Assembly: GCF_000189635.1 (NCBI RefSeq)
Contig: NW_002475926.1
Coordinates: 372,001-436,000, forward strand
DNA: 64,000 nucleotides
Source of the DNA: Tetrahymena thermophila SB210
Taxonomy: Eukaryota; Ciliophora; Oligohymenophorea; Hymenostomatida; Tetrahymenidae
Reading direction: 5' to 3'
A program made the translations under genes and the position numbers. Under the pieces are notes generated by a model. That model saw only the letters and a program-made list of their open reading frames with translations, made no database searches and was not told where the DNA came from. Shown piece by piece: positions 23,737-36,105 of the stretch; position 1 is the first letter of the stretch; each line of letters opens with the position of its first letter.

Positions 23737-26700
23737 ATGGCTGAGGACTCAGGTGATGAGATAGAACTTTAAATGAAGGATTAGAATGATGTTAGTGATG
23801 GGAAAAATTATTTAGAGCCTAATGGGCAAGAAGAGGATCTTTTGTTTAAAAAGAATAAAAATGTAGAAATTAAATTCTTATATTTTAAAAGCGAATCCAA
23901 TAGAATGAAAGTGATTAAAGCATTTAAATTTAACAGTTTTTCTAAGTAGAAAAGCAAAAATAAAACATTTTTTTATTTGAAATTTGGAAACAAAGCCATA
24001 TTTATTTATTTAGAACTAAAATATATTTGTAATATTAGATTTATGAAAATATTTATCATTAATTTTAATAGAAAAAGAAATCAGTTAGTTTTTTTTCCAA
24101 GCTGTACAATTGCTTGAGTGGTAATTCTTAGCATGAAGGAGATAGAAAAATTTACTTAGATGGGCATTCAGTGCCTAAAATAAATGTGCAAAATGTTGTG
24201 AGAAATCAAAAATATAACATTTTTACTTTTATTCCTTGTGTGCTTTACAATCAATTCAAGTTTTTCTTCAACTTTTTTTATTTATTAATATGCATTTCTC
24301 AGTTTATTCCAGCCTTAACTGTAGGTAAATAGAGTTCATTTAATTATTTGAAATGTCTTTTGAGAAATAAATATTAGCCCTAATTGTATTTTGAGAATAT
24401 AGATGGTAAAAACTATTTTTTTTAATTTATAGGGTTTCTCTTCACTTACATAGCTCCTTTAGCTTTTGTGCTAATTTTAACTATGATTAAAGATGCATAC
24501 GACGATTACAAAAGATATAAAAGAGACAAAGAAGCAAATAGTTCACTTTATGAAGTTATTGTCAACGGACAAATAAAATTAATTCCTAGTATGAACTTAA
24601 AAGTAGGATAAATCGTAAAAGTAAATTTAAAATAAAGAATTCCTGCTGATTTAATTATACTCACTGCTTCTGAGCCAAATGGTACTGTTTTTATCCGTAC
24701 AGACTAGCTTGATGGTGAAACAGACTGGAAAATTAGAAAATGTATCAGACATACACAAAGTAAAAATAGTTTAAAATAAACTATTACGTTTATTATTACA
24801 ATTTTTTGTTACTTTGAATATTTTTGTGATTTACGAGAAATAAATAAATAAAAAAATAAATAGACTGGTTTCGTAATTTACTGATAAATTAAGGTTGTGT
24901 TGTAATTCAAAAATTTTAATGTTATTGAGTAACTAAATTTTCATAAATAATTTGTCTATTAGATATGCTTTTTATTTAAATTTAACAAGAACCAGCTTTT
25001 ATCAATAATTTTACTTTTTTATTCTTACTATAACTATTTTAAATTAATAGACGAAGTCGACTTTTAAAATGCTGTAAGTCTTTAAAAGCTGGGAGGTCAC
25101 GTTGTCATTAACTAGCCTTAAGAAAATATCTATGAGTTTTCAGGTTTATATAAATTTAATGATCACTAAGAACCACTTAATTTAGAAAACACTCTCTGGT
25201 GCAACACAATTTTAGCATCTGGACATATATGGGGTTTGGTCATACACACAGGAAAGGAAACAAGAATGGCTATGAATTCAAGGCATCCTAGAAGCAAATT
25301 TGGGCTCTTTGATGAAGAAGTCAACTAGCTATCAAAAATATTATTTTACTTTATGATTATCCTTTCATTTGTAATGATACTTTTCCATGGATTCACATCT
25401 CTATGGGTAATTTAGTATTTCCGTTACCTACTTTTGCTAAGTAGCATCATACCCATTTCCTTAAGAGTTAACAATGACTTTGCAAAAGCAGTATTCTCCT
25501 ATTAAATTCAAAACGATAAGTCTATTGAAGGTACAGTCGCAAGAAACTCTAATATACCAGAAGAATTAGGAAGAATATAATACGTTTTGGCAGATAAAAC
25601 AGGAACTCTCACACAAAACGATATGATATTTAAAAAGATTATTATCAGTGAGAAATAATATACAGAAGAAGACTTCAATGAAATTAGATCCATTCTTTCC
25701 AAACATTGCCAAAAACACAAAGGTCCACTTTCTGATGTAGAAGGTGATACAATTGCAGAAAATAAAAGGCATTTGCGCAGAAAAAATGATTATTTACTTA
25801 GAGATGCAATCACAGCACTAGCAGTCTGCCACAACGTTACTCCAGTTATTGAAGACGGAGAAACCGTTCTTTAAGTAAACATACTTTTTTTCTCAAATTT
25901 AATTATTTAGCAAATAATAAATAATAAAGGCATCAAGTCCTGATGAGCATGCACTTGTGAAATTCGCACAAAGCTTAAATATAACTCTGCTTTCAAGAGA
26001 TGAGCAAAAAGTAGTTGTAAGAAATGCTGCTAAAGAAGAAGAGCACTTTGAAATTCTTGCTTGCTTTCCCTTCAGCTCCGAAACCAAAAGAATGGGTATA
26101 CTTGTTAGACACTAAAAGACCAATAAAATTATATACTACTTGAAAGGTGCTGATGCTATCATGGTAACGAGAGTAAGAAAAGTTTACCATCCACTTATCA
26201 ATGATGACTGTGACAATCTAGCTAGAGAAGGTCTTCGTACTCTTGTTGTTGCACAAAAGCTGATTTCAGAAGAGTTTTACAAGGATTGGAGAGCCAAGTA
26301 CAATAAAGCATAAGAACACATGCAAAATAGAAATGCAAAAATTAGAGAAGTTGCTGAGTTATTAGAAGTAGATATGGAGCTTTTAGGTAATTATTAATAT
26401 CTATTTGTATATTAAGTAAATTAAAATAAATTAATAATTTTAATAGCTGTTACAGGTGTAGAAGATAAACTTCAAGATGAAGTCTGCTCTACAATTGAAA
26501 GTATGAGGTAAGGTGGGATAAAAGTGTGGATGCTTACAGGAGATAAAGTAGAAACAGCTAAATGTATAGCAATCAGTGCAGGTTTGTAATCAAGAAATTA
26601 AGAAATATTTGAAATCAAAGATGAAACAGATGAAATGGCTATAAGAGAACTGATTAATAAATTTTCTCATAAATCTGATTGTGTTTTACTAATTGATGGT

Positions 26701-28244
26701 GTATCACTGACTAGAGTAATATAATCTTGCTCAAAAATTTTCTTTGAAACTGCTTGCCAAGCTCCAGCTGTAATTTGTTGTAGATGTGCACCCAAATAAA
26801 AGGCTGAAGTTACAGAGATGCTTAAAAAATACTCCAAAAAAAGAGTACTTTGTATTGGTGATGGTGGTAATGATGTCGGTATGATATAATGTGCTCATGT
26901 AGGAGTAGGTATTGTAGGAAAAGAAGGAAAACAAGCTGCTTTAGCCTCTGATTTTTCAATTTTAGAATTCAAACACATCAAGTAGTTATTATTTTGGCAT
27001 GGTAGAAACTCATATAAAAAAGGTAAATAAACATTTTTTTAATTACTATGATTTAAATCTACCTAAAAAATAATTAAGATAAATATTGATTCTAAAAGAA
27101 AATTTAAATGTTAAATTTTAAAGAATAAAATTTTATTTCAGCATTTTAAGTTTGCTGTTCAGCATCTTAAAATTTATTAATGATTTTGAAAAAAAATCTA
27201 TTTATAAAATTACATTTTTATAAGACAATTAACAAATTATTGAAATTAAGAATTAATTTTGAACAAAAATATAACAAAGATTTTAAATTTAATTTTCTAA
27301 ATTCTAAAATTTAAATAAATTTAATATTTTACTATAAAGCAACCACATTAAGTTTGTTTGTCATCCATAGAGGTTTAATTATAAGTATTATCTAATTTGT
27401 TTTCAGTAGTGTCTTCTATTTTGTAGCCATTCCTATTTACAATGGTATGCTGATGCTTGGTTATTCAACTTTTTATACATCTTTACCTGTCTTCTGTTTG
27501 ATTTTTGACTAAGATATTTCTTAAAAAATGGTTCAACAGTACCCTTAATTATATAAAACTCTATAAAGAAACAAAAGAATGAGCACAAAATCAATATTAG
27601 TATGGATCTGGATTAGCATTTACTAAGTAATTAAGTTAATCAAATTATATTTATCTAATAATTTTTACTACTAACAGGGAGCTTTAATCATGCTTATGAC
27701 TTTAACTATGTTTAAAGAAGCCTTTTTAAATATTGTGACCATTACATTTACGTCATTAATTTTTATTGAGCTTTTGAATGTATACTCATAGGTAAATTAA
27801 CACTTTTAAAAATATTCTATAATAAATACAAATTTTAATGTTAACAAACCAAAGTTTATTAGCTTTGAGATATAATATAACAAAGAATTTAGAAATTATT
27901 TACTAAACTAAAATTGAAAAAAATTATTATTAAAATAGATTCATACATTCCATTTTGCAATGGTAGTAAGTCAGGTATTCACGTTCCTTTTATATGTTCT
28001 AAGTATCATATTCTTAAATAATTATATTGATACTGCTTAAATAAATATTCACTTCTTTGTTAAAGTTTCTTTGATTTGCTTATGCACATGGCTACCTGTT
28101 CATACATTTAAGATAATTTAATAAGCTTGTTATCCTAGTGAAGAAAAAAAAATAATGCGTCAAGTATTTACCTTAAAAGATTTCTTAGGAGTTTTAATAG
28201 GATTTGCTAGCTTATTGATATTTGTATTTTTATATGCAAATTGA
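23737..28244 (+). CDS. P4-type ATPase (phospholipid flippase), Neo1/ATP9 class
   Basis: Moves phospholipids across Golgi/endosome-type membranes using ATP. Nine exons (23737..23862, 24072..24324, 24433..24759, 25051..25874, 25930..26386, 26447..27022, 27340..27626, 27678..27791, 27939..28244) agree in phase and give 1089 residues. Motifs in order are: [12 protein letters not shown] (actuator domain); [12 protein letters not shown], the P4 form of TM4 and close to the Neo1/ATP9 version; [20 protein letters not shown] with phosphorylated Asp417; KGADAIM in the nucleotide domain; [22 protein letters not shown]; and [19 protein letters not shown]. About ten membrane helices are expected, six of them after the P domain. 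The Neo1/ATP9 class generally works without a CDC50 partner (family knowledge). The first intron (23863..24071) is tentative. Confidence 0.95.
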
Positions 28245-29069
28245 TTTATAATTTTAATTGTTTAATATAAATAAATTATGTAGTTTTAATATTTTATTTT
28301 TAATAAAAATACTTTAATGTTAATTATACTTCGTTTACATCTATAATTATTATCTTAAATGTTTGTCAGTTATTTCCAATTTATTTATACTTTTAAAATA
28401 AAAAGACAACATACATTTTATAACCATTTTTTCCTTTCAAATAAGAATTTTAAATATATGTTGATACTAGAATATCTTGTCTTTCAATAATTTATTTACT
28501 AAAAACGGTAATTCTAAAAATATTATAAAATTTTTTAATCCTAAATTCTATATTCTAAAAATATTCTAAAAAATTAAAATTGAATATTTATATTCTAAAT
28601 TTATTCTAGAATTTTTAAATTCAATATTCTATTTCTTTAGAATAATTTAGAATATTGTATTCTAAAATCAAAAAAATATATTTATCTATTTTATTTTATA
28701 AAATTTGTTCTAAAAATAAAATATATCTTGTTTTGAAAAAGAGAGTTTATGTAGGACTGTTAAAATATTAAGAGTTTTTATAATTTTTCATATAATTTAG
28801 TAACATATTTTTTTAGTAAATTTTTACTTTTTTCATTGTAAAATAAATATATTTATTTTTGTTATATTACCTTATTTATTGAATTTTATTTATAAGGTGT
28901 AAATTAAAAATTTTACGAATATTAACATGTAATATTATTTTTAATTAGTTTCTATTAATATTTATGAAAATAGGTAAAAATTTTTATTTTTCTACAAATA
29001 TTTTTTGGTTTTATTAAATTAATTTATTATATGAAATTATAAATAAGCTTACAAATTAAGAAAATTAAT
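28245..29069. other. Convergent intergenic region with TATTCTA clusters
   Basis: Between the 3' ends of the flippase gene (+) and a Q-rich gene (-). Very AT-rich, no coding frame. A motif cluster at 28500-28680 is listed separately. Confidence 0.6.
28505..28672. repeat. Cluster of direct and inverted ATTCTA motifs
   Basis: ATTCTA or its complement TAGAAT recurs about ten times in 170 nt (for example TATATTCTAAAAATATTCTA and the palindrome ATTCTAGAAT). This is simple-sequence DNA with hairpin potential. Confidence 0.7.
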
Positions 29070-31562
29070 TCAAAAAATATATTTTTTTAAAATAAGAGGT
29101 AATTTATTGTTATTGTTATTGCTATTGTTATTGTTTATATTTTATTGCAAGCTATTATTTAAGCTATTTTGAATACTTTCAGGGTTTTAATTATGCTATT
29201 TTGTATCAGCACTGAATTAAATTAATTTAATTTTCTTTTAATCATTTTAATTATTAGCTGATTAAGGAGTTCTAAACTATGAAACAAATCCATCATTTAA
29301 ATGAAAAAAGTTATTATTAATGTTTGGTTATCTCTATTTTTATAAATTTACATGATATTGCAAACAAATCTCTTACTAATTTTATTAATTTATTTATTGT
29401 TGATTTTTCTTATTTTAATTATTTTGAAGATTTGCATCATTTTAAAAAGATTCTTTTTACTTTTCAGATGCCACTTAATATTCCTCTAATTAATATGTTA
29501 CACCATGGAATGGAGATTTGTTTCGAAGCTTAGCTTTTTTTTGCATTTCTTTTTTTTTCATCTCCTTCTCATACTCCAATTTACTTTTGAATTGTTTATA
29601 CTCAATGTAATTATAAAACAAAGATCCTTGCTAATTATGAACTATTGGGCTATTTATTTGATCATTAAATGGAGTATGAGAATTTTTATATACAAATTTT
29701 TACTCTTTTTATGGCGAATTCCTTTATGATTAAACACTTAATTACTGCACGTTTTTAGTATTTTATTCTCCTAAACTTTTATTTAAATCATTTATTCTAT
29801 TAATTATTTCCTCATTTTAAAATAATCCTTAAGATATATCAATCATTTAGGGTTTATCTTATCTTTTAGTTGTGTTTATACTTTAGTTAATATCTCTAGG
29901 TGAAGCATTTTAGGATTGAGGTAAGATAAATTATTACTAATGAAGAATTCTTTGTTACTTTGATTCAAAGTATTTTTAAACTGTTTCTGGTATTTCACCT
30001 TCCTTCAACTGGCTCTTAATCATATCAATACTAACGACATTAGGATCAAATCTTTTAAATATTTAAATACTTTTTCTCCTCCTTCCGGATTATGTAGTCT
30101 TTTTTGTGATTTTTTGAGGTGTTGAATTTTTTCTTTCAAAGTTTTATTATGCTTAAGGTCTATTAATTAGATATTTAGAAGGATCAGCAGACTTCATTTT
30201 TGTTGTTTAAGAAATATTCATGATAGAAGTAATTTAAATTTTATCTGGACTTTTACTATTTTCCTGAGCACTGATGATTTAACTCTCATTTTGTTAGTCT
30301 AAAAAAGATTCTCTTAAAGCTTACGGTGGATTTTACAAGCAAGTTTCATTTAATTAATGATTATCTTATTGCAACTCATGCTAATATCCTCTCTGTCCCT
30401 TTATATTTTTACTTAACAAATTAAAATAGTCACTTTCTAATTTATCAATCCATCTCTCTCTACTCTTTTAAAAGCTATCTATTCTCCTCAAAGGATCTTT
30501 ATTGCTTACTCTCTTCTAATCTCTCAAAATATTTTCTTTAGAAGCAGCTTAGCCTTTAATCTATAAATTAATTTACTATTTATCTTAATTATCAGGCTGT
30601 TAAATAAGATTTTAATATAAATTCTATGACTGCTTTTACTAGTCCTAAGCTTATTGAGAAACAGATGAATTATCCAAATTAAACTTCTTAATATTATGCA
30701 AAGAAGCTCTTCTTATTTTAGCATCTTCAATCTTTTTTGATGATAATGGTTCAACGTTAAGCTGTCTTTTAGAATTTTTTACTGAAAAGCACTTTTTATC
30801 TGCTATCATTTATATTTATTTATATGGTTAAATATTTGTTTCAGTTTATTTATCTTAGCTGATGTTTTAATTATTTTGCTATAATTCTGATAAATGCGGC
30901 ATCCTTTATCCTTTAATCCTATTTTTAGAATAGTCTTTACTTTCATTGACTAATTTCTCCCTTTTTTGATAAATTTAAGAAAGAAATATAGGTGTTTCAT
31001 CTTCATCGTTATCCTTATTTTAATTAGAATCACTATTTTGTTAAGAGTTTGTAAATTAGTTATATGTATTGTTATTTGAGGCTGTTAAAATATCTGAGTA
31101 GGGATTAAATTCTTCCTGATAATTAATCAGACTTTCATAAATTTTTATATCTGGCTTTGTACTACCTCGAGTTGTAGATTTTTGTAAACTATTTTCATTG
31201 CTCCTGATAACAGTACTTATTACTTCTTTTTTCAAAACTTTTCTTCTTTAGTTATCAACAGTCTTTGAATTAGAGCTGTTTGGAGATCTCTTTAAATTTT
31301 AATATTCGTTAATACTCTAATGAGGAATTTCCTTTCTGTTTTTCTTGTCTGGATCCAAATTTTTACCTTAACAAAAGTTAAATGTACTGTTGAGTATCTT
31401 TAAATAGCTTTAAATTTATTTTTCTTAGTTAAATTATTAATAATTTTTGAATGGCTCATGATGATTTGTATTGTTTTCCATGTAATATAAATCTTCTTAC
31501 TGATCATTTATATTTAACAACTCGTCTTTAGCAATTATTTCTAGCTGCGAGTTTGAAAACAT
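29070..31562 (-). CDS. Q/N-rich protein of unknown function, single exon
   Basis: Minus strand, ATG at 31562, uninterrupted to TGA at 29070: 831 codons, 830 residues, no intron needed. It starts MFSNSQLEIIAKDELLNIND. Blocks of higher complexity are KSRERWIDKLESDYFNLLSK in the first half, RRRKSIQIFKRFDPNVVSID after the middle, and a lysine-rich helix-like stretch YIEYKQFKSKLEYEKEMKKK about 150 residues from the end. It closes with an Asn run (NINNNNSNNNNNK) and LPLILKKYIF. Many Ser-Pro and Ser/Thr sites (NSTPQK, NSPQKE, NASPRD) suggest phosphorylation. No known domain is recognised. The length of the TGA-free frame makes it a real gene. Confidence 0.8.
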
Positions 31563-31924
31563 TGAAGGGAGTAAGATCTCCTATTTGCTTTAATAATCTA
31601 AAATTGATTGGATGGAAATAAATAAAATGGATAGATAGTAAATTCAAAGAAAGTAGTGTTTTGTTTGATCAATTTTTAAATATATTTTATATTTATCTTT
31701 TACTGACAAAAATATCAATAAAAAGAATAAAAAGTAAACTTTCTTCTAAAAAATAGTTAATATCCACTAAATTATTTCTTTTAATTTGTACTTAATAATA
31801 AATTACTTTTTTGATTGTCATTTCTTTATTAAATATGGAAAAAAAATTACTATTTGTATGAATTTTCCAAATTAATTTAATTTTTTAGTATAGATAAAAC
31901 ACAATCAGCTAGATCCATCAACCC

Positions 31925-32519
31925 AATTCATTTTTGCTAAATAAAATCAAAGCTAAATGATAAACCTTTGTGAAAAAAACTAAAAGAAGAATTGATACTT
32001 AGATAAAAATTTACTTTATATTTAATAAAATATTTCATTATAAAAATGAATTAAAAAAATTAAATTGTTTAACTTTTAGTTTCAATACATAAAAGAAAGA
32101 TGACTGACTGACTTTATTTTTTCTATAAATTTTTAAATACAATAAATTTTTATATTTATCCAATTAATTATGATATTTATAACATTAAATATTTTAATGT
32201 TTAATTTTGTAATTTATTTTACATTGATTTTCTCTAAAAATGTATTATAATTATTTTTTCTTTGTAAAATTAATGTTTGTTGTATGCCTAGCCCTTTCTT
32301 TTCCTCTACTCTATTTTTTTAATTTTATTATATTTTTAAAAACTAAATACAATATTTATTTTTTTTAATTCTTTGTTAAATTAAAAATAGTATTTGTTAA
32401 ATAATATAGCATACATTTTATCATAATTAGTATTTTTTTTGCTTTCTGTAAAATATTTGGACAGATATCAATCAATTACATCTTCATTTGAGTTTTAAGA
32501 TGTAAATTAGATGATTTAA
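31925..32519. repeat. Tandem duplication unit 1, downstream copy
   Basis: About 590-600 nt that match the next segment head to tail. Landmarks shared with unit 2: TTTGCTAAATAAAATCAAAG, GTTTAACTTTTAGTTTCAAT, AGATGACTGACTGACTTTAT, and AATATAGCATACATTTTATC. The right-hand ~120 nt correspond to the coding end of the topoisomerase gene (see the pseudogene entry). Confidence 0.9.
32401..32519 (-). pseudogene. Truncated duplicate of the topoisomerase III 3' end
   Basis: On the minus strand this repeats the final coding segment of the neighbouring gene, including FTSQNSNEG-like codons and the TTATGA end. Relative to the intact copy it carries a 4-nt insertion (ATCAATCAATT against ATCAATT) and lacks about 14 nt just after the ICPN codons. 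It has no start or upstream exon, so it is a fragment created by the tandem duplication. Confidence 0.75.
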
Positions 32520-32521
32520 AT

Positions 32522-33113
32522 AAATTCACTTTTGCTAAATAAAATCAAAGCTAAATCATAAACTTTTGTGAAATAAACTAAAAGAACAATTGATATTAGA
32601 TAAAAATTAACTTTATATTTATTAATATATTTCATTATAAAAATTATTTAAAAAAATTAAATTGTTTAACTTTTAGTTTCAATACATAAAAGAAAGATGA
32701 CTGACTGACTTTATATTTTCTATAAATTTTTTAAAATAGATTTTTATATTTATCAAATTAATTAAGATATTTTCATACATTAAATATTTTAATGTTTATT
32801 TTTGTAATTTTTTTAGATATATTTTCTCTAAAAATGAATATATTATAATTATTCTTTCTTTGTAAAATTCATCTTTTTTATAGGCCCTTTCCTTTCCTCT
32901 ACTCCTATTTTTTAAATTTTATTATATTTTTAAAAAGTAATTACAATATTTTTTTTTAAAAATAATAATTTCTATTCAATAATATAGCATACATTTTATC
33001 ATAATTAGTATTTTTTTTGCTTTCTGTAAAATTAATCTGAGTAACAATTTGGACAGATATCAATTACACCTTCATTTGAGTTTTAAGATGTGAATTAGAT
33101 GATTTAAAAATTA
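32522..33113. repeat. Tandem duplication unit 2, containing the intact topoisomerase 3' end
   Basis: Second copy of the ~590-nt unit. It overlaps the last ~38 codons of the topoisomerase III gene plus about 480 nt of its downstream flank. Offset from unit 1 drifts from about 598 to 588 nt because of small indels. Confidence 0.9.
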
Positions 33114-35749
33114 TCTTTAAGGCAAATCTTATCTTCGCTTATTTTTAAATCTCCACTCTTAGGCAAATAAAATTTAATATCACATTTTTGACAAACCACT
33201 TATTCAGATTATTCTATAAATTTCATGATGCTTTAACAAAAACCGCATTTACTTAGAGGTTTTGCTGTCTAAAGTACTTCTTTATAAGTTTTGCAGAATA
33301 ATCCGACTAAATTATCCATATTTTTAATATTATAAACAAAATTGATGTATTTATTTTAAAATAAACCTAATGATTCATTTAATACCTAAGAAAATTCCTT
33401 ATCACCTTTAGCAATCTAATTAACTGAATTTTCAATTTAAGCTCTAATTTATGGTGAAACAAGTTCTTCGTCTATTTTTCTATAACCATCTATAATAGAT
33501 CTTCCTAATTATGTTGGTATTAAGGTTCTATTTTTTTGATCAATTTCAACATATTTTCTATCAACAATATTTTGTATATGAGTAGGTATTGAGGCATCAG
33601 TACCAATAGAATTTTTTGACATTAAATCAATAAGCTCAGATTCTGATAAATAACGAGGAGGAGATGAATATTCTTCTTCAATACTTATGTTTTTTATTTA
33701 GAATTTACTACTTTACTTTACATCAATTTAGATGATGTTTTAATCGAGTTAAGTTGACTTAATAACTTTTGTATATCCTTATTTTTCTACTCTAATAGCT
33801 TCAGAGATAAATTAGTAATTTTTCACTTGACATGTTATGTTTAATTTCTTATACTCATAATCATCGTACAAGCTTGCTATGAAATGTTTTGAAATGTAAT
33901 CATATAATTATTTTTCTTATGGGCTTATTAAACCCTCATTTTCTGGTCTTGGATAGTTTGAAGTTGGAGTAATAGGTGGATGATCTTCCGTATCATTTCC
34001 TTTTTGTGGTATTATATAACCATCATTAAGTAGATTTTATGCGAATTTCCCATATTCTATATCTTGCTATAGACTTGACAAAACTTTTTTGAAATTAAAT
34101 GAGCTTGAATAAGCCGTTGACTCTGTTCTAGGATATGTGATAAATCCTTTTAAATATAGATTTTCAGCAGCATCCATAGTTTGTTGTGGACTCATATTCA
34201 AGCTACTTGATGCAGCTTTCAGCATTTCAACTGTATTTAGACCAACTGGGCATTCTTCTACTAAAGTCTCAGATGAAACAGATACTATTTAAATGTGTTT
34301 TTCAAGTTTAATACTTTAGAATATGTATTAAGCTTTTTCTTTAGAAAGTGTTTCTTTTTGTTCACTATAAGCTAACATTTAAGTTTTATTATCACTTCCC
34401 TAAAGTGTTAACTTTACTTTATAGAGTAAACTTGGGATGAATTTTTTGATTTAATCCTCTCTTTCCACACAAAACCCAAGCGTTGGTGTCTAGCATGGAC
34501 CAAAAGAAATAGTCCTTTTGTTTAAATCAGGATATTTATTTCTAAAGAAAAGAGTTTAATATCTAGTGAAAGAAGCACCTATTTTTAGATCAATAATTCT
34601 ACGAGCATCTACAGCTTTCGATTCGTTAACGTTAGGAGGATCAGTAGTTCCATTAAATGCTTTTATTATATCTTACTTTGTCAGAGAAGAAAATCTTGTT
34701 CTCAATACTTACTATACATTATCTCCTTTGAAACACATAACTTTTTCACAAATTTATTTTACTTCAAAGCATATGTTTTCTCCTTCTTTATCATTATCAA
34801 GCCAAAGAAGTAGGTAAGAACAATTTCTTGCTTCTGATTCTAAATGCCTCACAATATTATGCTTGCTTGGAATCTTTAATGTATCTGATGAAAATAATTA
34901 CACAGGATTAATTTCATTCCAATTTTCTTTAAGCTTTTAAGGAAAATCTAAATCATAAACATGACCAGTTACACTAGTTACCTTAAAAATGGTTTTCTAT
35001 CCTTTGAATCTACCTTCATATACATAGACAGGTAGATATCTAACTTTCCCTTATCTTTTTTTGGATGTTTTATTTGATAAAGCGGATGCAATTTTTCTAG
35101 CTACAGAAGGTTTTTCAGCTACCAATAGTACTTCTTAAATCTATCCTTTTTTCCCACTATAAATATTATATGTTTCATTATAACATTTATCTTCATTTTT
35201 GTAGAATTTTTAAGTTAAGTATTTTTTTGGATCAGAACTCCATTCATTCTTAAAATCTTACACTTATTATTTTTAGTTTGTTCTAGCTTAAATATTTTGT
35301 TCTTTTATTTATTCCTATCCAATGTTTGCTTTCATATTTATGAGTTCTTCATTTTTAAAATTATTTTATTAATTTTAATATTATCTTAGATTTGTTTTAT
35401 TTAGGCTTCTGTTCTCAACTTATCTTGAATCTTATTATTTATACTGATTAGGATTATCATTATTTGAATTTTTTTAAATATTACAACTCTAAGATATTGT
35501 TTAAACAAGATCTTTTCGAACATACACATGCTCTACATTTTACTGATAACCCCTTTTTTTTCTATTATTATTGCGATTATTATTGTTAGTCTTCTAGCTT
35601 GATTAACTTACATTTTTGTTTAGATTTTTAGAGGAATTTTATTGTGACATGTATGTGTTACTTTTGTCTTCTAATTATTTTTACTTCTTAGAACTGTGCC
35701 ATGATGAATATGGATTATTGTTAGAGAGATTTTCCTTATCTGTGCTCAT
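32999..35749 (-). CDS. TOP3B: DNA topoisomerase III, beta-like (type IA)
   Basis: Passes single strands (of DNA, and in animal TOP3B also RNA) through a transient Tyr-linked break. Minus strand, one exon of 917 codons (916 residues), ATG at 35749. Residues 1 to about 200 are a Q/N-rich extension not typical of the family. The Toprim domain begins at about 206 with [19 protein letters not shown] and includes [13 protein letters not shown], the D-x-D-x-E acidic cluster. [20 protein letters not shown] and [17 protein letters not shown] follow. The active Tyr is in [13 protein letters not shown], at about 538. [15 protein letters not shown] is the conserved domain-III signature. The C-terminus has two Cys pairs (CGFC, then CQKC) and a final CPNC. 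That end is shorter and lacks the RGG tail known from animal TOP3B. Its last codons lie in a tandem duplication. Confidence 0.93.
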
Positions 35750-36105
35750 TTTAAAAAGACGTTTTTGATTATTTTATTCAATTATTTATTTTCAGAAGAA
35801 TTGATTTAAGAATATTTTGTTTGAAATCTTAAAATATTAATTAATTAATAGTTGCAAACCAATATACACACATTCATATAAAATATACTATTATATAAAA
35901 ATATTTATAAGCTCATTTTTTAAATTTTTCTAGATAAGATAAGCCAGTAGTTTATTTTCTCTCAGTATTATAAAATATAGTTTTTCTCTTCTGATCTTAA
36001 AGTGGATTGATAGTTTATTTTTTTTCATTATCTTTGATTTAAATAGTATTTTTTAATTATTAATTTGGTTTGTAAACATTTTCATTTTCATTAGAATATT
36101 TTATT
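35750..36105. other. Intergenic, AT-rich
   Basis: Promoter side of the topoisomerase gene and 3' flank of the next minus-strand gene. Nothing else seen. Confidence 0.55.

Noticed and set aside
29324-29729. Two plus-strand hydrophobic frames
   Set aside because: Antisense to the Q/N-rich gene at 29070-31562, which has a far longer TGA-free frame.
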